In this document: positions 1 to 9,113 of the stretch, piece by piece
Position numbering within the stretch: position 1 is the first letter of the stretch
How the letters are laid out: every line of letters starts with the position of its first letter
Origin: Sphingobacterium wenxiniae
GTDB taxonomy: Bacteria > Bacteroidota > Bacteroidia > Sphingobacteriales > Sphingobacteriaceae
NCBI RefSeq assembly: GCF_900116225.1
Contig: NZ_FOZZ01000002.1
Location: 463,487 to 527,486, forward strand
DNA: 64,000 nt
Direction of reading: 5' to 3'
The notes under the pieces: model-generated
The model's database searches: none
Seen by the model: only the letters and a program-made list of their open reading frames with translations
Told to the model about the DNA's origin: nothing
Position numbers and translations under genes: made by a program

Positions 1-282
1 TCTCCTGAATCCTGCTCCTCTATCCTATACAGAAGCTGGGATCAAAAGGAAAAGGCGGCTGAGTCATTGAAGCTTACGGCAGATGATATGTTGAAAAATG
101 GACTGATCGATGGTATTATCGATGAGCCGATTGGTGGAGCACATCAAGATCCTGCAGCTACAGCTGAATTTGTAAAAGCTCGTATTCTTGCTGACCTAAA
201 CGAATTGGGGTTAAAAGATGCTGACACTTTGGTTACTGAGCGTATTGATAAATTCAGTAAAATGGGTGTTGTTGTTGAGTAA
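1..282 (+). CDS. accA: Acetyl-CoA carboxylase carboxyltransferase subunit alpha, C-terminal part
   Basis: The frame is open from the first base of the window, so only about the last 93 of the usual roughly 315 residues are present. The visible part begins [20 protein letters not shown], which matches the conserved AccA segment around SPEGCASILWR, and continues with [20 protein letters not shown] and [10 protein letters not shown], both typical of the AccA C-terminus. AccA with AccD transfers the carboxyl group from biotin carrier protein to acetyl-CoA, the committed step of fatty acid synthesis in the cytoplasm. A strong terminator follows 8 bases after the stop codon, so this is the last gene of its transcript. 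The identification is firm; the 5' end is outside the window. Confidence 0.93.
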   Translation, partial: SPESCSSILYRSWDQKEKAAESLKLTADDMLKNGLIDGIIDEPIGGAHQDPAATAEFVKARILADLNELGLKDADTLVTERIDKFSKMGVVVE

Positions 283-290
283 ATAAGAAT

Positions 291-343
291 ATTAAGCATA
301 AAAAATCCCGCTTTTAATAAAAGCGGGATTTTTTATGCTTAAT
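291..343. terminator. Bidirectional rho-independent terminator
   Basis: A perfect 25-bp inverted repeat (291-315 and 319-343) with a 3-base loop. A GC core (CCCGC/GCGGG) is flanked by A and T tracts, so it gives a hairpin plus U-run on both strands. It lies between the convergent accA and deacetylase genes, and its right arm includes the deacetylase stop codon (339-341). Confidence 0.9.
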
Positions 344-1316
344 ATCTAAAGGGGTAATCCCTAATAAATTCAAACTTATAATCCGTATTCTTCTGGATGC
401 TATCGATTAAAGAGGAAAGTAATTGCTGTCCTTTCTTATTCTGGAACATATCATCATGCATCAGTAACACCACATTATTTGCTTCCATGGATGTTTTATT
501 ATTCATATAGTTTGTCAACCGGCTGTAAACCTCCTGTACAGATTGCACTGGTGTCCCTGTCAAACCGTTGATCTTCCATTCCACATCCCATCCGTATACT
601 TTATAACCATTTGAATACAGCATATCTGCTGTACTTGCGCCACTTTGCAAATCGATGCGTCGCACATCATCATAAATCCAGATGTTACGCCCCGGCAATC
701 TCACAATCTTATGCTTTAAAGCCAAATCAGTTTCATTCTTTTCAAAATCCTCATAAGCAGATACAGGATTACTATAGAAAGTCACAAAACGATTATTCGC
801 ATGCGTATAGCTATGGTTATAACATTCGACCAAAGGGTTATTATTATACTTTTCAAAATCCCTTTTTAGTCCTTTTGACATATTCGCATGCTTACCGACC
901 AAAAATACGCTTATTTTAATGTTTTTTGATTTGGCGATAGAGTCAATGGCGGCACTGCCTTTTAAGGGGCCGTCATCAAAAGTAAAGTAGATATGCTTAG
1001 GTCTTTTATTCAACTCCGTACGTACAGAATCACGTATCCGACGGCGTTCCTGTTTTACGTAACGTGCAATGGAATCCTTAGAAATAGGGTTCAATGTATC
1101 CACCGGAACAGCAATAGGATCTTTCAATCGCTTGGCCAAGCGACCATTTGCTATTGGCGAGGTATCTTGCAAAATAACAGGAGTTACGGTATCTAAAACA
1201 GAAGCTTCCTGCCCCTGTGCCGCCTTTGTTCCCAATCCACTCTGGCAAGCGAAAAAAGAGGAGGCTACCACGACTGCTGCCCCTATATACGATAGGGAAC
1301 GAATTCCTTTTAACAT
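339..1316 (-). CDS. Polysaccharide deacetylase family lipoprotein
   Basis: A 325-residue protein with a lipoprotein signal ending SSFFAC (Cys24), so it is probably tethered in the envelope. From about residue 108 it shows the NodB carbohydrate esterase 4 motifs in order: TFDDGP (metal-binding and catalytic Asp pair), HSYTH (metal His pair), RLPGRN, the YGWDVEW segment and a late LLMHD His motif. The family removes N- or O-linked acetyl groups from peptidoglycan, chitin or other polysaccharides; the substrate cannot be told from sequence. It appears to be a single-gene transcript with its own terminator at the stop codon. Family call is firm, substrate open. Confidence 0.88.
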   Translation of the reverse strand: MLKGIRSLSYIGAAVVVASSFFACQSGLGTKAAQGQEASVLDTVTPVILQDTSPIANGRLAKRLKDPIAVPVDTLNPISKDSIARYVKQERRRIRDSVRTELNKRPKHIYFTFDDGPLKGSAAIDSIAKSKNIKISVFLVGKHANMSKGLKRDFEKYNNNPLVECYNHSYTHANNRFVTFYSNPVSAYEDFEKNETDLALKHKIVRLPGRNIWIYDDVRRIDLQSGASTADMLYSNGYKVYGWDVEWKINGLTGTPVQSVQEVYSRLTNYMNNKTSMEANNVVLLMHDDMFQNKKGQQLLSSLIDSIQKNTDYKFEFIRDYPFRY

Positions 1317-1383
1317 CTTCGGTGATTACTCAATTTTTTTACAAAAATAGAGTATTGCACGTCCAAACACAAAAAAATGTATG

Positions 1384-1427
1384 AATAAAGTAAAAGCCCG
1401 CACTGGTGTGCAGGCCTTTACTTTATT
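1384..1427 (-). terminator. Rho-independent terminator
   Basis: A 19-bp inverted repeat (1384-1402 with 1409-1427, two mismatches that can form G-U pairs) around a 6-base loop. On the minus strand it is followed by a T-rich run (from 1380 downward). It overlaps the stop codon of the basic secreted protein gene. Confidence 0.75.
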
Positions 1428-1884
1428 AACGTCCTCTACGAGGATGTTTTTTATACTTTTTATCGTGTTTCTTATGCTTCTTATCATAATGTTTATGGCC
1501 ATAATAGTCATTTCTTACACGCTGTGGATGTCTGTCATAACCATAATGCGCATACTGTTTTCTTATTTTTTTATGATTTTTCCAGGGATGAGCATGATTA
1601 ATCACCACTTTATGGGTTCTGTATAAATCAATACGTGCAAAACGACTTGGAAGCGCAGCACGAGTAATCCAGCGGTTTCCATGAAAATAGGTATACCGGC
1701 GACTCGACACATCGTAATAGGCATCCGCTTCAGGAATATAATAATAACGCACATAATCATACCCTGCAGGGCCCCAATTAGGTTGTGCTCCAATATTAAT
1801 GCGTACGTTAACCTGTGCTCGGCTAAGCGTCGGGACAATAGTCAAAAATCCTAAAGCTACTGTGGCGTATAATAATCTTTTCAT
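1426..1884 (-). CDS. Secreted His/Lys-rich hypothetical protein
   Basis: The start is placed at the ATG at 1884, because AAGGAG lies 6 bases upstream and a clean signal peptide (MKRLLYATVALGFLTIVP, cleavage after SRAQ) follows; an in-frame start 11 codons further upstream lacks both. The mature protein has an aromatic N-terminal half (YDYVRYYYIPEADAYYDV, then HGNRW) and a tail dominated by His, Lys, Tyr and Arg, for example KHYDKKHKKHDKKYKKH. I recognise it only as a Bacteroidota type of exported basic protein; no enzyme motif is visible. The His-rich tail could bind metal or a polyanion, which is inference. Single gene with its own terminator. Confidence 0.75.
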   Translation of the reverse strand: MKRLLYATVALGFLTIVPTLSRAQVNVRINIGAQPNWGPAGYDYVRYYYIPEADAYYDVSSRRYTYFHGNRWITRAALPSRFARIDLYRTHKVVINHAHPWKNHKKIRKQYAHYGYDRHPQRVRNDYYGHKHYDKKHKKHDKKYKKHPRRGR

Positions 1885-2037
1885 GGTAAACTCCTTTTTG
1901 TAAAATTGAACAATCACATGTCTAAATCTCTTTGCATATTATGACGTACAGATTACAGAGAAGGTTTAACGACGTAAGTGTTAAAAGTTGTGAAATACCA
2001 AACGGTCATCATCACTGATAAAGTGGACTATTTTATC

Positions 2038-2045
2038 TATCTTTG
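2038..2045 (+). promoter_or_regulatory. Probable -7 box of the ychF promoter
   Basis: TATCTTTG fits the Bacteroidota -7 consensus TAnnTTTG, 25 bases upstream of the ychF ATG. No convincing -33 TTG at the usual distance was found, so the assignment rests on the -7 element and its position. Confidence 0.5.
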
Positions 2046-2070
2046 TGCGATTTAAAAAATTGCAATTTAC

Positions 2071-3171
2071 ATGGCTTTACAATGTGGTATAGTAGGTTTA
2101 CCCAATGTTGGTAAATCAACCTTATTTAACTGTCTGTCTAATGCGAAAGCACAAGCAGCCAATTTTCCATTCTGTACAATAGAACCTAACGTAGGTGTGA
2201 TCACCGTGCCTGATGAGCGGTTGAATAAACTTGCCGAGCTGGTTAATCCACAACGTATCGTTCCCAATACTATAGAAATCGTCGATATCGCCGGCTTGGT
2301 GAAGGGAGCCTCCAAAGGTGAAGGCCTTGGAAACCAGTTCTTAGGCAATATTCGTACAACGAATGCCATTATCCACGTTCTGCGTTGTTTTGATGATGGG
2401 AATGTCATACATGTCGACGGTTCGGTAGATCCCATTAGGGATAAAGAAATCATTGATACAGAATTGCAGCTAAAGGATTTGGACACGGTTGTAAAACGTA
2501 TCCAAAAGGTAGAGAAAATGGCAAAAACAGGAGGTGACAAAGAAGCAAAACGTACATACGAGATCTTATCCGTAGTAAAAGAACATTTAGAGTCTGGAAA
2601 ATCTGTACGTACTGCACCGATATCGGAAGAGGACTTTGAGTTTATTAACGACCTTAGCTTATTAACTGTTAAACCTGTTCTTTACGTCTGTAATGTCGAC
2701 GAGGCATCTGTTAATAGTGGTAATGCTTATGTAGATAGTGTAAAAGAAGCGGTTAAAGATGAAAATGCAGAAGTACTGGTTATCTCTGCACAAATTGAAT
2801 CCGAGATTGCACAGCTGGAGTCCTACGAAGAGCGCCAAATGTTTTTGGACGATTTGGGATTGGAAGAATCCGGTGTTTATAAACTAATCCGCGCCGCATA
2901 CTCTTTGTTAGACTTGGCTACTTACTTCACAGCTGGTGTACAGGAAGTTCGTGCTTGGACAATAGAAAAAGGTTTTACTGCTCCACAGGCTGCGGGTGTT
3001 ATACACACCGATTTTGAAAAAGGCTTTATCCGCGCTGAAGTAATTAAATACGAAGATTTCATCCACTATGGTTCAGAAAGTGCCGTAAAGGAAGCTGGTA
3101 AGCTAAGTGTAGAAGGAAAGACATACATCGTGCAAGATGGAGACATTATGCACTTTAGATTCAATGTATAA
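2071..3171 (+). CDS. ychF: Redox-regulated ATPase YchF (Obg-like)
   Basis: A 366-residue protein, full length for YchF/OLA1. It has the P-loop GLPNVGKST (residues 8-16), a DIAG switch II motif and KGASKGEGLGNQFL, the NVDE motif in place of the NKxD of true GTPases (the basis of ATP preference in this family), and a C-terminal TGS domain ending in HFRFNV. YchF binds ribosomes and acts in translation and stress responses. It is a single-gene unit with a hairpin 4 bases after the stop. Confidence 0.96.
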   Translation: MALQCGIVGLPNVGKSTLFNCLSNAKAQAANFPFCTIEPNVGVITVPDERLNKLAELVNPQRIVPNTIEIVDIAGLVKGASKGEGLGNQFLGNIRTTNAIIHVLRCFDDGNVIHVDGSVDPIRDKEIIDTELQLKDLDTVVKRIQKVEKMAKTGGDKEAKRTYEILSVVKEHLESGKSVRTAPISEEDFEFINDLSLLTVKPVLYVCNVDEASVNSGNAYVDSVKEAVKDENAEVLVISAQIESEIAQLESYEERQMFLDDLGLEESGVYKLIRAAYSLLDLATYFTAGVQEVRAWTIEKGFTAPQAAGVIHTDFEKGFIRAEVIKYEDFIHYGSESAVKEAGKLSVEGKTYIVQDGDIMHFRFNV

Positions 3172-3174
3172 TAG

Positions 3175-3216
3175 CTAAAAAGCGTGTCATTGCTTCGCGC
3201 AATCATACGCTTTTAG
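3175..3216 (+). terminator. Hairpin after ychF, probable terminator
   Basis: Outer arms CTAAAAAGCGT and ACGCTTTTAG enclose an inner stem ATTGC/GCAAT with a TTCGC loop. It lies directly after the ychF stop codon; a T-rich stretch follows. Confidence 0.6.
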
Positions 3217-3244
3217 TCCCTTATTTTACTCAAAATCGTTAAAT

Positions 3245-4126
3245 ATGAAATTTGGACAAGTAAGTAATCCTGAAGAAATAGACTTCTCCCTACCTCCTAC
3301 ACCACAGGAGACTTTCGATTTATTGAAGGCGAATAAACAAGAGGGTTCATTGGAAATATCAGTAGGCTGTGCCAAATGGAATAAGGCTGATTTAAAGGGT
3401 TTCTATCCCCGTGGCATAAAGGACGAATTGCACTATTATTCCCGGCAGTTTAATTCGATAGAATTGAATGCTACATTCTACAATTCACCTTCCAAAGAAC
3501 AGGTCATTACATGGAAAGAAAAAACACCTGCAGATTTCAAGTTTTTCCCGAAAATTCCGCAGTCTATTAGTCATTATTCCAGACTGATTAACACGGATGA
3601 GAAAGTGACAGCATTTGTTGATTCAGCGGTACTTTTTGAAGAGAAGTTGGGTATGGCATTTTTACAGATGCACGATAACTACAAGCCCAAAGATTTTGAC
3701 CGGTTGGAAGATTTTTTAAAACGCTTTCCTAAAGGTTTTCCTTTAGCGGTGGAAGTTCGTAACGAAGAATGGTTTTCCAACAAAGAAATCAGCCAGAAAC
3801 TATATCATTTATTGGAAAATACCGAGGTCACTAATGTTTTGGTGGATACTGCTGGGCGAAGGGATATAGTGCACATGCGCTTGACAACGCCTATCGCTTT
3901 CATTCGTTATGTAGGAGCAAACCACCCATCAGACTATGACCGTCTTATACAATGGGTGGATGTCATCAAAACATGGCGGGATGCAGGATTACAGAAGTTG
4001 TACTTCTTTATTCACCAAAATATAGAGCTGGAATCGCCGTTATTGGCTGGTCATTTCATTACACACCTGAACAAAGCACTGGATGTAAACCTCAAGATTC
4101 CAAATAAAGAGAATAGCTTGTTCTAA
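3245..4126 (+). CDS. DUF72 domain-containing protein
   Basis: A 293-residue cytoplasmic protein. The DUF72 (YecE-like TIM barrel) hallmarks are visible: SVGCAKWNKADLKGFYP near the start, the FNSIELNATFYNSP segment, FKFFPKIPQSISHYSRL, AVEVRNEEWF and a C-terminal KLYFFIHQN. The biochemical role of DUF72 proteins is not established; a nuclease or isomerase-like function has been discussed because of the fold. It converges with the TPR gene two bases after its stop codon. Confidence 0.88.
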   Translation: MKFGQVSNPEEIDFSLPPTPQETFDLLKANKQEGSLEISVGCAKWNKADLKGFYPRGIKDELHYYSRQFNSIELNATFYNSPSKEQVITWKEKTPADFKFFPKIPQSISHYSRLINTDEKVTAFVDSAVLFEEKLGMAFLQMHDNYKPKDFDRLEDFLKRFPKGFPLAVEVRNEEWFSNKEISQKLYHLLENTEVTNVLVDTAGRRDIVHMRLTTPIAFIRYVGANHPSDYDRLIQWVDVIKTWRDAGLQKLYFFIHQNIELESPLLAGHFITHLNKALDVNLKIPNKENSLF

Positions 4127-4128
4127 GA

Positions 4129-5109
4129 TCAATCCTCATTCTCCATTTCCTCGTACAATTTCCTATCCGCCATTGCGCCATCCATATCTCCCAATCTTTC
4201 TTTAATCGATGCACGATAGGCATACAGATCAGAATAGTAAGGGTTCAACTCGATGGCTTTGGTATAATCTGCTAAGGCTTCCTCCCAACTCTCCATCTTC
4301 TCCCGTAAATCAGCGCGCAATGCAAAAACATAAAAATCCTCTGGAAGCAGTGCTATCAATTTATCAAAATCAGCAATAGCATTCGGGTAATCCTGAATAT
4401 TGATCAAAAAATTACCCCTCTCTTCATAAATCAGGCTATTTTCAGGTTGGAGTTGTGCCGCTTTATCAAAATCAGCTTTCGCTCTATCATTTTCGTGGAT
4501 AGCTTCAAATAGCTTAGCTCTCGATAACAACGCTTGAAAGTGAGCAGGTGAAAGATACAAAGCTTCCTCAAAGTCAGCCAAAGCTTTGTCATAACACAAT
4601 AGTCGCATATAAAGAGCTCCACGATATACCAATACATCGGCATCACCTGAAAACTTATTCACAGCATACGTATAAAGTGCCAAGGCATATTTGTAATCAA
4701 ACTGCTGCGTTGCCTCTAAAGCATCTTCCAGCAGCTTTTTAAGCTGATTATATGCTGAAACCTTTTTCTGTGTAAGCGATCTGTTTTCCAACCACTCCAA
4801 GAAAATATGATAATTAAAATCCAGTCCTTTAGCAACTTGATAGTCATAGAAAGCTCCTTCTTCATCCCCCATTTCTTGGTTCAACAATGACCTACAGGCA
4901 TGGAAGAACGGTTGATCGGGAAATTGAACTATTCCCTCGCTATAAAGCTTAAGAGCCTCCTCCCTATTACTTGATAAATATGCTTGTTGCGCTTGTTGCG
5001 CTATATGAAGTGCCTCATCATTCAAGTCTACATCTGTTGATACCATATCCTGTAAAGGAAATCTTTGGGAACTGGCTAATTGAAAATAACGATTGTGTTG
5101 TAACGGCAT
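4129..5109 (-). CDS. Tetratricopeptide repeat protein
   Basis: A 326-residue protein made almost entirely of TPR units. Clear repeats include EEALKLYSEGIVQFPDQPFF, YDKALADFEEALYLSPAHFQ, PNAIADFDKLIALLPEDFYV and WEEALADYTKAIELNPYYSD. No signal peptide or membrane segment is visible, so it is probably cytoplasmic. TPR arrays act as protein-binding scaffolds; the partner is unknown. It starts 20 bases after the stop of the NlpC/P60 gene on the same strand, so the two are likely co-transcribed. Confidence 0.85.
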   Translation of the reverse strand: MPLQHNRYFQLASSQRFPLQDMVSTDVDLNDEALHIAQQAQQAYLSSNREEALKLYSEGIVQFPDQPFFHACRSLLNQEMGDEEGAFYDYQVAKGLDFNYHIFLEWLENRSLTQKKVSAYNQLKKLLEDALEATQQFDYKYALALYTYAVNKFSGDADVLVYRGALYMRLLCYDKALADFEEALYLSPAHFQALLSRAKLFEAIHENDRAKADFDKAAQLQPENSLIYEERGNFLINIQDYPNAIADFDKLIALLPEDFYVFALRADLREKMESWEEALADYTKAIELNPYYSDLYAYRASIKERLGDMDGAMADRKLYEEMENED

Positions 5110-5129
5110 AAATTATATAATAAAACCTC

Positions 5130-5900
5130 TCAAATAAAATAACGTTTAACAATACGGAGTTTATGGGTATAGCGGTTCAGCTCAGAATTAAAAATTCCTT
5201 CTGAATCCATTTTATCTACACGAACCCGTGCTGAAGCATGTAGAATATGTTCACTGTCCACCATAATGCCCACATGCGTAATACGCCCTTCCGAATTATC
5301 AAAAAATGCTAAATCACCCGGCTGAATCTCTGTCAAAAAATCTACAACCTGCCCAATTTCGGCCTGTTGGTAAGCGTCTCGCGGCAATACCAGTCCAAAA
5401 TGCCTATATATCGCCTGGCTTAAGCCGGAGCAATCTATACCATAGCGTGAACGACCGCCCCAGAGGTATGGACTATCTTTATAATAATCGATAAGCTTAG
5501 GAAATTCTGTATCGAAATCCTTTAACGTTGGCATACGCATTTTACCTTCTATCTCAAACCATTCCTCAGCTGAAAAGGTATTGTCATTTACGTCGATACG
5601 TGTTCCTGGCAACAGTTGTACCCTGCGTATAGGACTTTGGGCAATAGCGCCGCCAAGATCCACTATAAAAGCTTGTCGTGCCATCGGTGCTGCATTTTCT
5701 ATTTCATTCGCCAAAGCATATTGACCTTTCTGTATCCAACCCTCATATCCGGTTTCAAACATTTTAATATGACTCCATTCCTCCTGCTCTTCAATTATTT
5801 CAAATTGTTCTGCAAAAAGCACCTGACTGACCATCTCGCTTTTATGTGAAGCAGTAGCCCGCAGTGGCACTATTGATAAGTTGCAAATTCCAAAAACCAT
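5130..5900 (-). CDS. C40 (NlpC/P60) family peptidase with SH3-type N-terminus
   Basis: The start is placed at the ATG at 5900 (MVFGICNLSIVPLRATAS). An in-frame ATG at 5927 would sit on a TATTTTG sequence resembling the -7 box. Residues 1 to about 120 look like two SH3-like segments (EEWSHIKMFETGYEGWIQKG), and the C-terminal half is NlpC/P60: YLWGGRSRYGIDCSGL with the catalytic Cys, LPRDAYQQ, QPGDLAFF, and THVGIM with the catalytic His. Family members cleave gamma-D-Glu to diamino acid bonds in peptidoglycan stem peptides. No signal peptide is seen, which suits recycling of muropeptides in the cytoplasm (inference). It is the first gene of a pair with the TPR gene. Confidence 0.88.
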   Translation of the reverse strand: MVFGICNLSIVPLRATASHKSEMVSQVLFAEQFEIIEEQEEWSHIKMFETGYEGWIQKGQYALANEIENAAPMARQAFIVDLGGAIAQSPIRRVQLLPGTRIDVNDNTFSAEEWFEIEGKMRMPTLKDFDTEFPKLIDYYKDSPYLWGGRSRYGIDCSGLSQAIYRHFGLVLPRDAYQQAEIGQVVDFLTEIQPGDLAFFDNSEGRITHVGIMVDSEHILHASARVRVDKMDSEGIFNSELNRYTHKLRIVKRYFI

Positions 5901-5983
5901 ATCTATTTCGTATTGATTTGAAAACAAAATACAATTTACATCTGTTTTAACCTTACGAAGATAACTTTTTTAAATAAACCAAA

Positions 5984-6451
5984 ATGACATATCATAGATT
6001 TAACCGGATTCTTTTAGCTGTGGACGATACACCTTGTTCGCAAAAAGCTATAGAATATGCGCAAGATTTGGTGCGCGTATTTCATTCTTCCGTTGCTTTA
6101 GTGACTGTCGTCCCCCCGACTTCACCTGCAAACTATGGAGCAGATCCCTTGCTAGGACAACAACCTGTTATCGTTCCAGAGGTGTCAGAAATACAACAGG
6201 AGTCTGCACAACGTTACTTAGAGAGTATCAGCAATGATTTTGAAGGAGCAAATGAAGTCTTTCTTTTCAACAGGATCGGTGCTATTCGTGATGAGATTTT
6301 GAGTACAGCTGCCGAATGGACAGCAGATTTAATTGTTATGGGGTCAAACGGACGTACCGGCTTTGATCATTTTATATCGGGAAGCGTTTCCGAATCTGTA
6401 ATACGAAAGGCGCACTGTCCTGTGTTGGTTGTTCCTGGAAAATGTGATTAA
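5984..6451 (+). CDS. Universal stress protein (UspA family)
   Basis: A 155-residue single-domain Usp. It has RILLAVDDTPCSQKAIEYA at the N-terminus and the ATP-binding signature GSNGRTGFDHFISGSVSESV (G-2x-G-9x-G-S) followed by CPVLVVPG. The family binds ATP or AMP and supports stress survival. It is divergent from the NlpC gene, with 83 bases between start codons, and is followed by a repeat-rich spacer before the convergent methyltransferase gene. Confidence 0.93.
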   Translation: MTYHRFNRILLAVDDTPCSQKAIEYAQDLVRVFHSSVALVTVVPPTSPANYGADPLLGQQPVIVPEVSEIQQESAQRYLESISNDFEGANEVFLFNRIGAIRDEILSTAAEWTADLIVMGSNGRTGFDHFISGSVSESVIRKAHCPVLVVPGKCD

Positions 6452-6648
6452 CAAGTTGGGAGAAAGCCCCATACTGTCCTTAGTCTGTCGGAGTGGGATT
6501 ATATTGCGTCGAGAGCTAAGGACTTTTATATCAGGTAGTCTCTCAGACTACCCTAATTCTTCATCCTTAGAGCCATCTTCTAAGCCCTCGTCAGAGCCGA
6601 GACACAGCGAGACACGGCGCTTCGCTAACTCTAATGACACAGATAGGG
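6452..6648. repeat. Repeat-like spacer with nested hairpin
   Basis: Non-coding spacer between convergent genes. It contains a perfect 8-bp stem GGTAGTCT/AGACTACC (6534-6552) nested inside CTAAGGA/TCCTTAG (6516-6522 with 6564-6570), followed by GC-richer text with repeated GAGACAC units (near 6600). I see no coding content. It resembles a dispersed intergenic repeat, but no second copy is in this window. Confidence 0.4.
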
Positions 6649-7827
6649 TCAACCTTTCCGAAGTTGAGCAGCAAACATATTATCGGCTTTATTATCATAT
6701 CCCTTTATCGTTTCCATCGCTTCTACTTTCAAACCATGTACTTCTTTCAGGAATGAAATGACCTCCTCATTTTCAGCTTTAAAGACGGAACAGGTCAGAT
6801 AAACCAAGACACCGCCCTCCTTCAAGTAAGGGATAACTCTAGAAGCAATATTCCGTTGACGTTCAGCGTATAATGCGATATCTGAAATATTTAATTGCTG
6901 TATCATCTCTGGCGTTCTTCCCCAAGTACCCGAACCCGAGCAAGGCGCATCCAAGAGTATACCATCAAATGCTTCACCTTCCATTAGTCCATGGATATCA
7001 TTGGTCAAATCCAAGATTTTTTTTCTATATGACGTACGGATTTTCGCTTTCATAAAACGTTCATCCAAATTTCGTAAGATACTCAAACGAATATCAGAAA
7101 CCAACAGATCTACATTCGGGTATATATCCAAAATCATCAATGATTTGCCTCCGGAGGCAGCACAAGCATCCCACCACTTATCTTCTTTTTGGACAGGAAT
7201 AAAATCAAGTGTTTTCTGCGAAGATAAGTCCTGCACTTCATAGTCCCCTTCTATTTTTCGAAGGTCTTGTAAACGTGTACCATTCGCTAAACGATACGCA
7301 TTATCCCCACATTGCTCAAAGGCAATACGGTGATGATTCAATTCATTCTCCACACGTAGCGTACTTCCCTTTTTCACCCGAATAAATAAATCCGGCTGCA
7401 TAAGCTGTGCTTGTGCCAAGGAAATGAAATCAATAGCGTCTGACAGATAACCCGCAAAAGGAAAGACATCGTTCAAATCGAAGCTAACTTCATTCTTTAA
7501 GAAATCTACTTTATCCGCAATAGAATAAGACAGCCATTCTACCCAAGTAGGTTGGTACAGGGAAACCAAATCACTTTCCGTTTCACATAGAAATTCAGCA
7601 ACAATTAGCCTATCCCGAATACCAGTATCTGATAATGCATTTCCTATACGGAAGTAGTTATAACATAAACGAGAGGTCATCCTTCTATCGGATGACCCCA
7701 TTTGTTTGTTTTCCTTAAAAAACCTGCCTAGAAATCGCGCAAAGGGTTCATCATTCTGATAGGCCCCTATAGCTCTTTCAAAATTTCGAAGCTGTTGTTC
7801 GACCCTGCGTTCGTTGATTTCTGCCAT
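6649..7827 (-). CDS. RsmB/NOP-family rRNA/tRNA cytosine-C5 methyltransferase
   Basis: A 392-residue protein with a NusB-like N-terminal half and a Rossmann methyltransferase core. The SAM motif region is WWDACAASGGKSLMILD, and the two catalytic Cys motifs of m5C methyltransferases are both present: DAPCSGSGTWGR and YLTCSVF. The length fits Bacteroidota RsmB-like enzymes that lack a PUA domain. Its ATG overlaps the stop codon of the preceding lipoprotein gene by one base (TAATG), so it is the third gene of the guaA operon. The RNA target is not deducible. Confidence 0.88.
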   Translation of the reverse strand: MAEINERRVEQQLRNFERAIGAYQNDEPFARFLGRFFKENKQMGSSDRRMTSRLCYNYFRIGNALSDTGIRDRLIVAEFLCETESDLVSLYQPTWVEWLSYSIADKVDFLKNEVSFDLNDVFPFAGYLSDAIDFISLAQAQLMQPDLFIRVKKGSTLRVENELNHHRIAFEQCGDNAYRLANGTRLQDLRKIEGDYEVQDLSSQKTLDFIPVQKEDKWWDACAASGGKSLMILDIYPNVDLLVSDIRLSILRNLDERFMKAKIRTSYRKKILDLTNDIHGLMEGEAFDGILLDAPCSGSGTWGRTPEMIQQLNISDIALYAERQRNIASRVIPYLKEGGVLVYLTCSVFKAENEEVISFLKEVHGLKVEAMETIKGYDNKADNMFAAQLRKG

Positions 7828-9113
7828 TAATTCAATTGAAAGGATGAACCTTTATATGTTTTATAACTTACAGCCTGATTAACATAGCCCGCTCTATCAT
7901 CATACTCAAATTTATACGAACTGAACAGGCCATCAAAACTTTCTTTGGTAATGTAATCTGCGTATTTATCACCATGCTTGCTCAACAATGAACCAAAATA
8001 AATTGCAGCATCATAACCTTTGTAAGAGTGATCTGAAGGGTTAACACCATACAGTGTATAGTATTGTTCCTTAAACTTCTCCGCATCGGCCGACCAAGTC
8101 ATCAAATGGCTTTCTGCCGTAATAGTTGGGGAATAACTTGAAAAGCTAGAAAAAGAACTAAAATCAATACGATCCCATAGTGGATGACCATATAATTTAA
8201 ATTTATAAAGCTCTTCCGACGACTTTTTCTCCAGATTATTTAATAATGTTCGCAATTGGAATCTATCGGTTGTACCTGCTATCAATAGGTTTTTACCTGT
8301 TGGTGTAAGAGCCTCATTCAATTCCTCAATATTAGATACCGACTTAACCTGTATAGCCGATTTCAAAGATCTCAATGCTGCAGCAAAACCCTGTAAAAAC
8401 TGACGTCCATCATTGTCCGAAGTATTATAGATAATAACTTCGTCAAGAGAAGAATAATCCTTCGCAACTTTAGCAGCAATAGCTTTCATGTGCACATCGA
8501 TAGATGGTGTTACAGAAACTAAATTCGGCAAACCGAAATCACTTGCCTTGGAAGCCGCTAACGGATTGATCTGCAAAACTCTTTTGTTTCCCAGATTTGT
8601 TCCAAAAGTTTTGATTTCTTTTGGGTAAACAGGACCGATAACAATCGCTGCGTTACTGATTTTTTCCGATCTGGCTATAGCAGCGCTGTGCATCTCATCG
8701 TCTTTGGAGTCCAGGACATTTAGACTAAAAGACTTGCCTTCTTCAGACAATTGATCAAGTCCAAGTTGAAGACCTTGATAAAAATCCAGTGCCAAAGCCG
8801 AGCGAGTTACATCTTCTTTGGATAACCCCGAGGGATTGACCCTATCCAACTGAAAAGGCAGTATTAAAGCGATATTATTACGGAGTGCTTCAGCCTTTTT
8901 AGCGTCCAACGTAGCATCCGTCGTTTTACTTTCTTTTGTACTTTCTTCTTCTTTTGGTGTTGTTGTACCAGCAACTCCACCCCGATGTTCAGGTGAACGA
9001 AGAACACCTGTTGTTTTCGGAGAACAAGCTCCAAAAAACAACAGCAGTCCCATCATTCCCAGAATTAATTTATTCCCACTCAATCGTTGCAGGTGGTTTT
9101 GAACTGATATCAT
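7827..9113 (-). CDS. Periplasmic-binding-fold lipoprotein (PBP1/LppC-like)
   Basis: From about residue 80 the protein has a type-1 periplasmic binding fold resembling amino-acid ABC-transporter ligand-binding or LppC/LpoA proteins: [41 protein letters not shown], then [14 protein letters not shown] lipobox (LLLFFGAC) precedes a Glu/Thr/Lys-rich linker. The start is uncertain. The ATG at 9113 gives a charged n-region and a proper signal, but overlaps the end of guaA by 44 bases; the ATG at 9056 avoids the overlap but leaves a signal without positive charge. No permease or ATPase gene is adjacent, so a transport role is doubtful. A role in cell-wall synthase activation, as for LpoA, is speculation. 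Confidence 0.72.
   Translation of the reverse strand: MISVQNHLQRLSGNKLILGMMGLLLFFGACSPKTTGVLRSPEHRGGVAGTTTPKEEESTKESKTTDATLDAKKAEALRNNIALILPFQLDRVNPSGLSKEDVTRSALALDFYQGLQLGLDQLSEEGKSFSLNVLDSKDDEMHSAAIARSEKISNAAIVIGPVYPKEIKTFGTNLGNKRVLQINPLAASKASDFGLPNLVSVTPSIDVHMKAIAAKVAKDYSSLDEVIIYNTSDNDGRQFLQGFAAALRSLKSAIQVKSVSNIEELNEALTPTGKNLLIAGTTDRFQLRTLLNNLEKKSSEELYKFKLYGHPLWDRIDFSSFSSFSSYSPTITAESHLMTWSADAEKFKEQYYTLYGVNPSDHSYKGYDAAIYFGSLLSKHGDKYADYITKESFDGLFSSYKFEYDDRAGYVNQAVSYKTYKGSSFQLN

Noticed and set aside
6429..6761. 110-codon frame after the usp gene
   Set aside because: It overlaps the usp 3' end and the methyltransferase 3' end in other frames and has a low-complexity Ser/Pro composition from repeat-like spacer.
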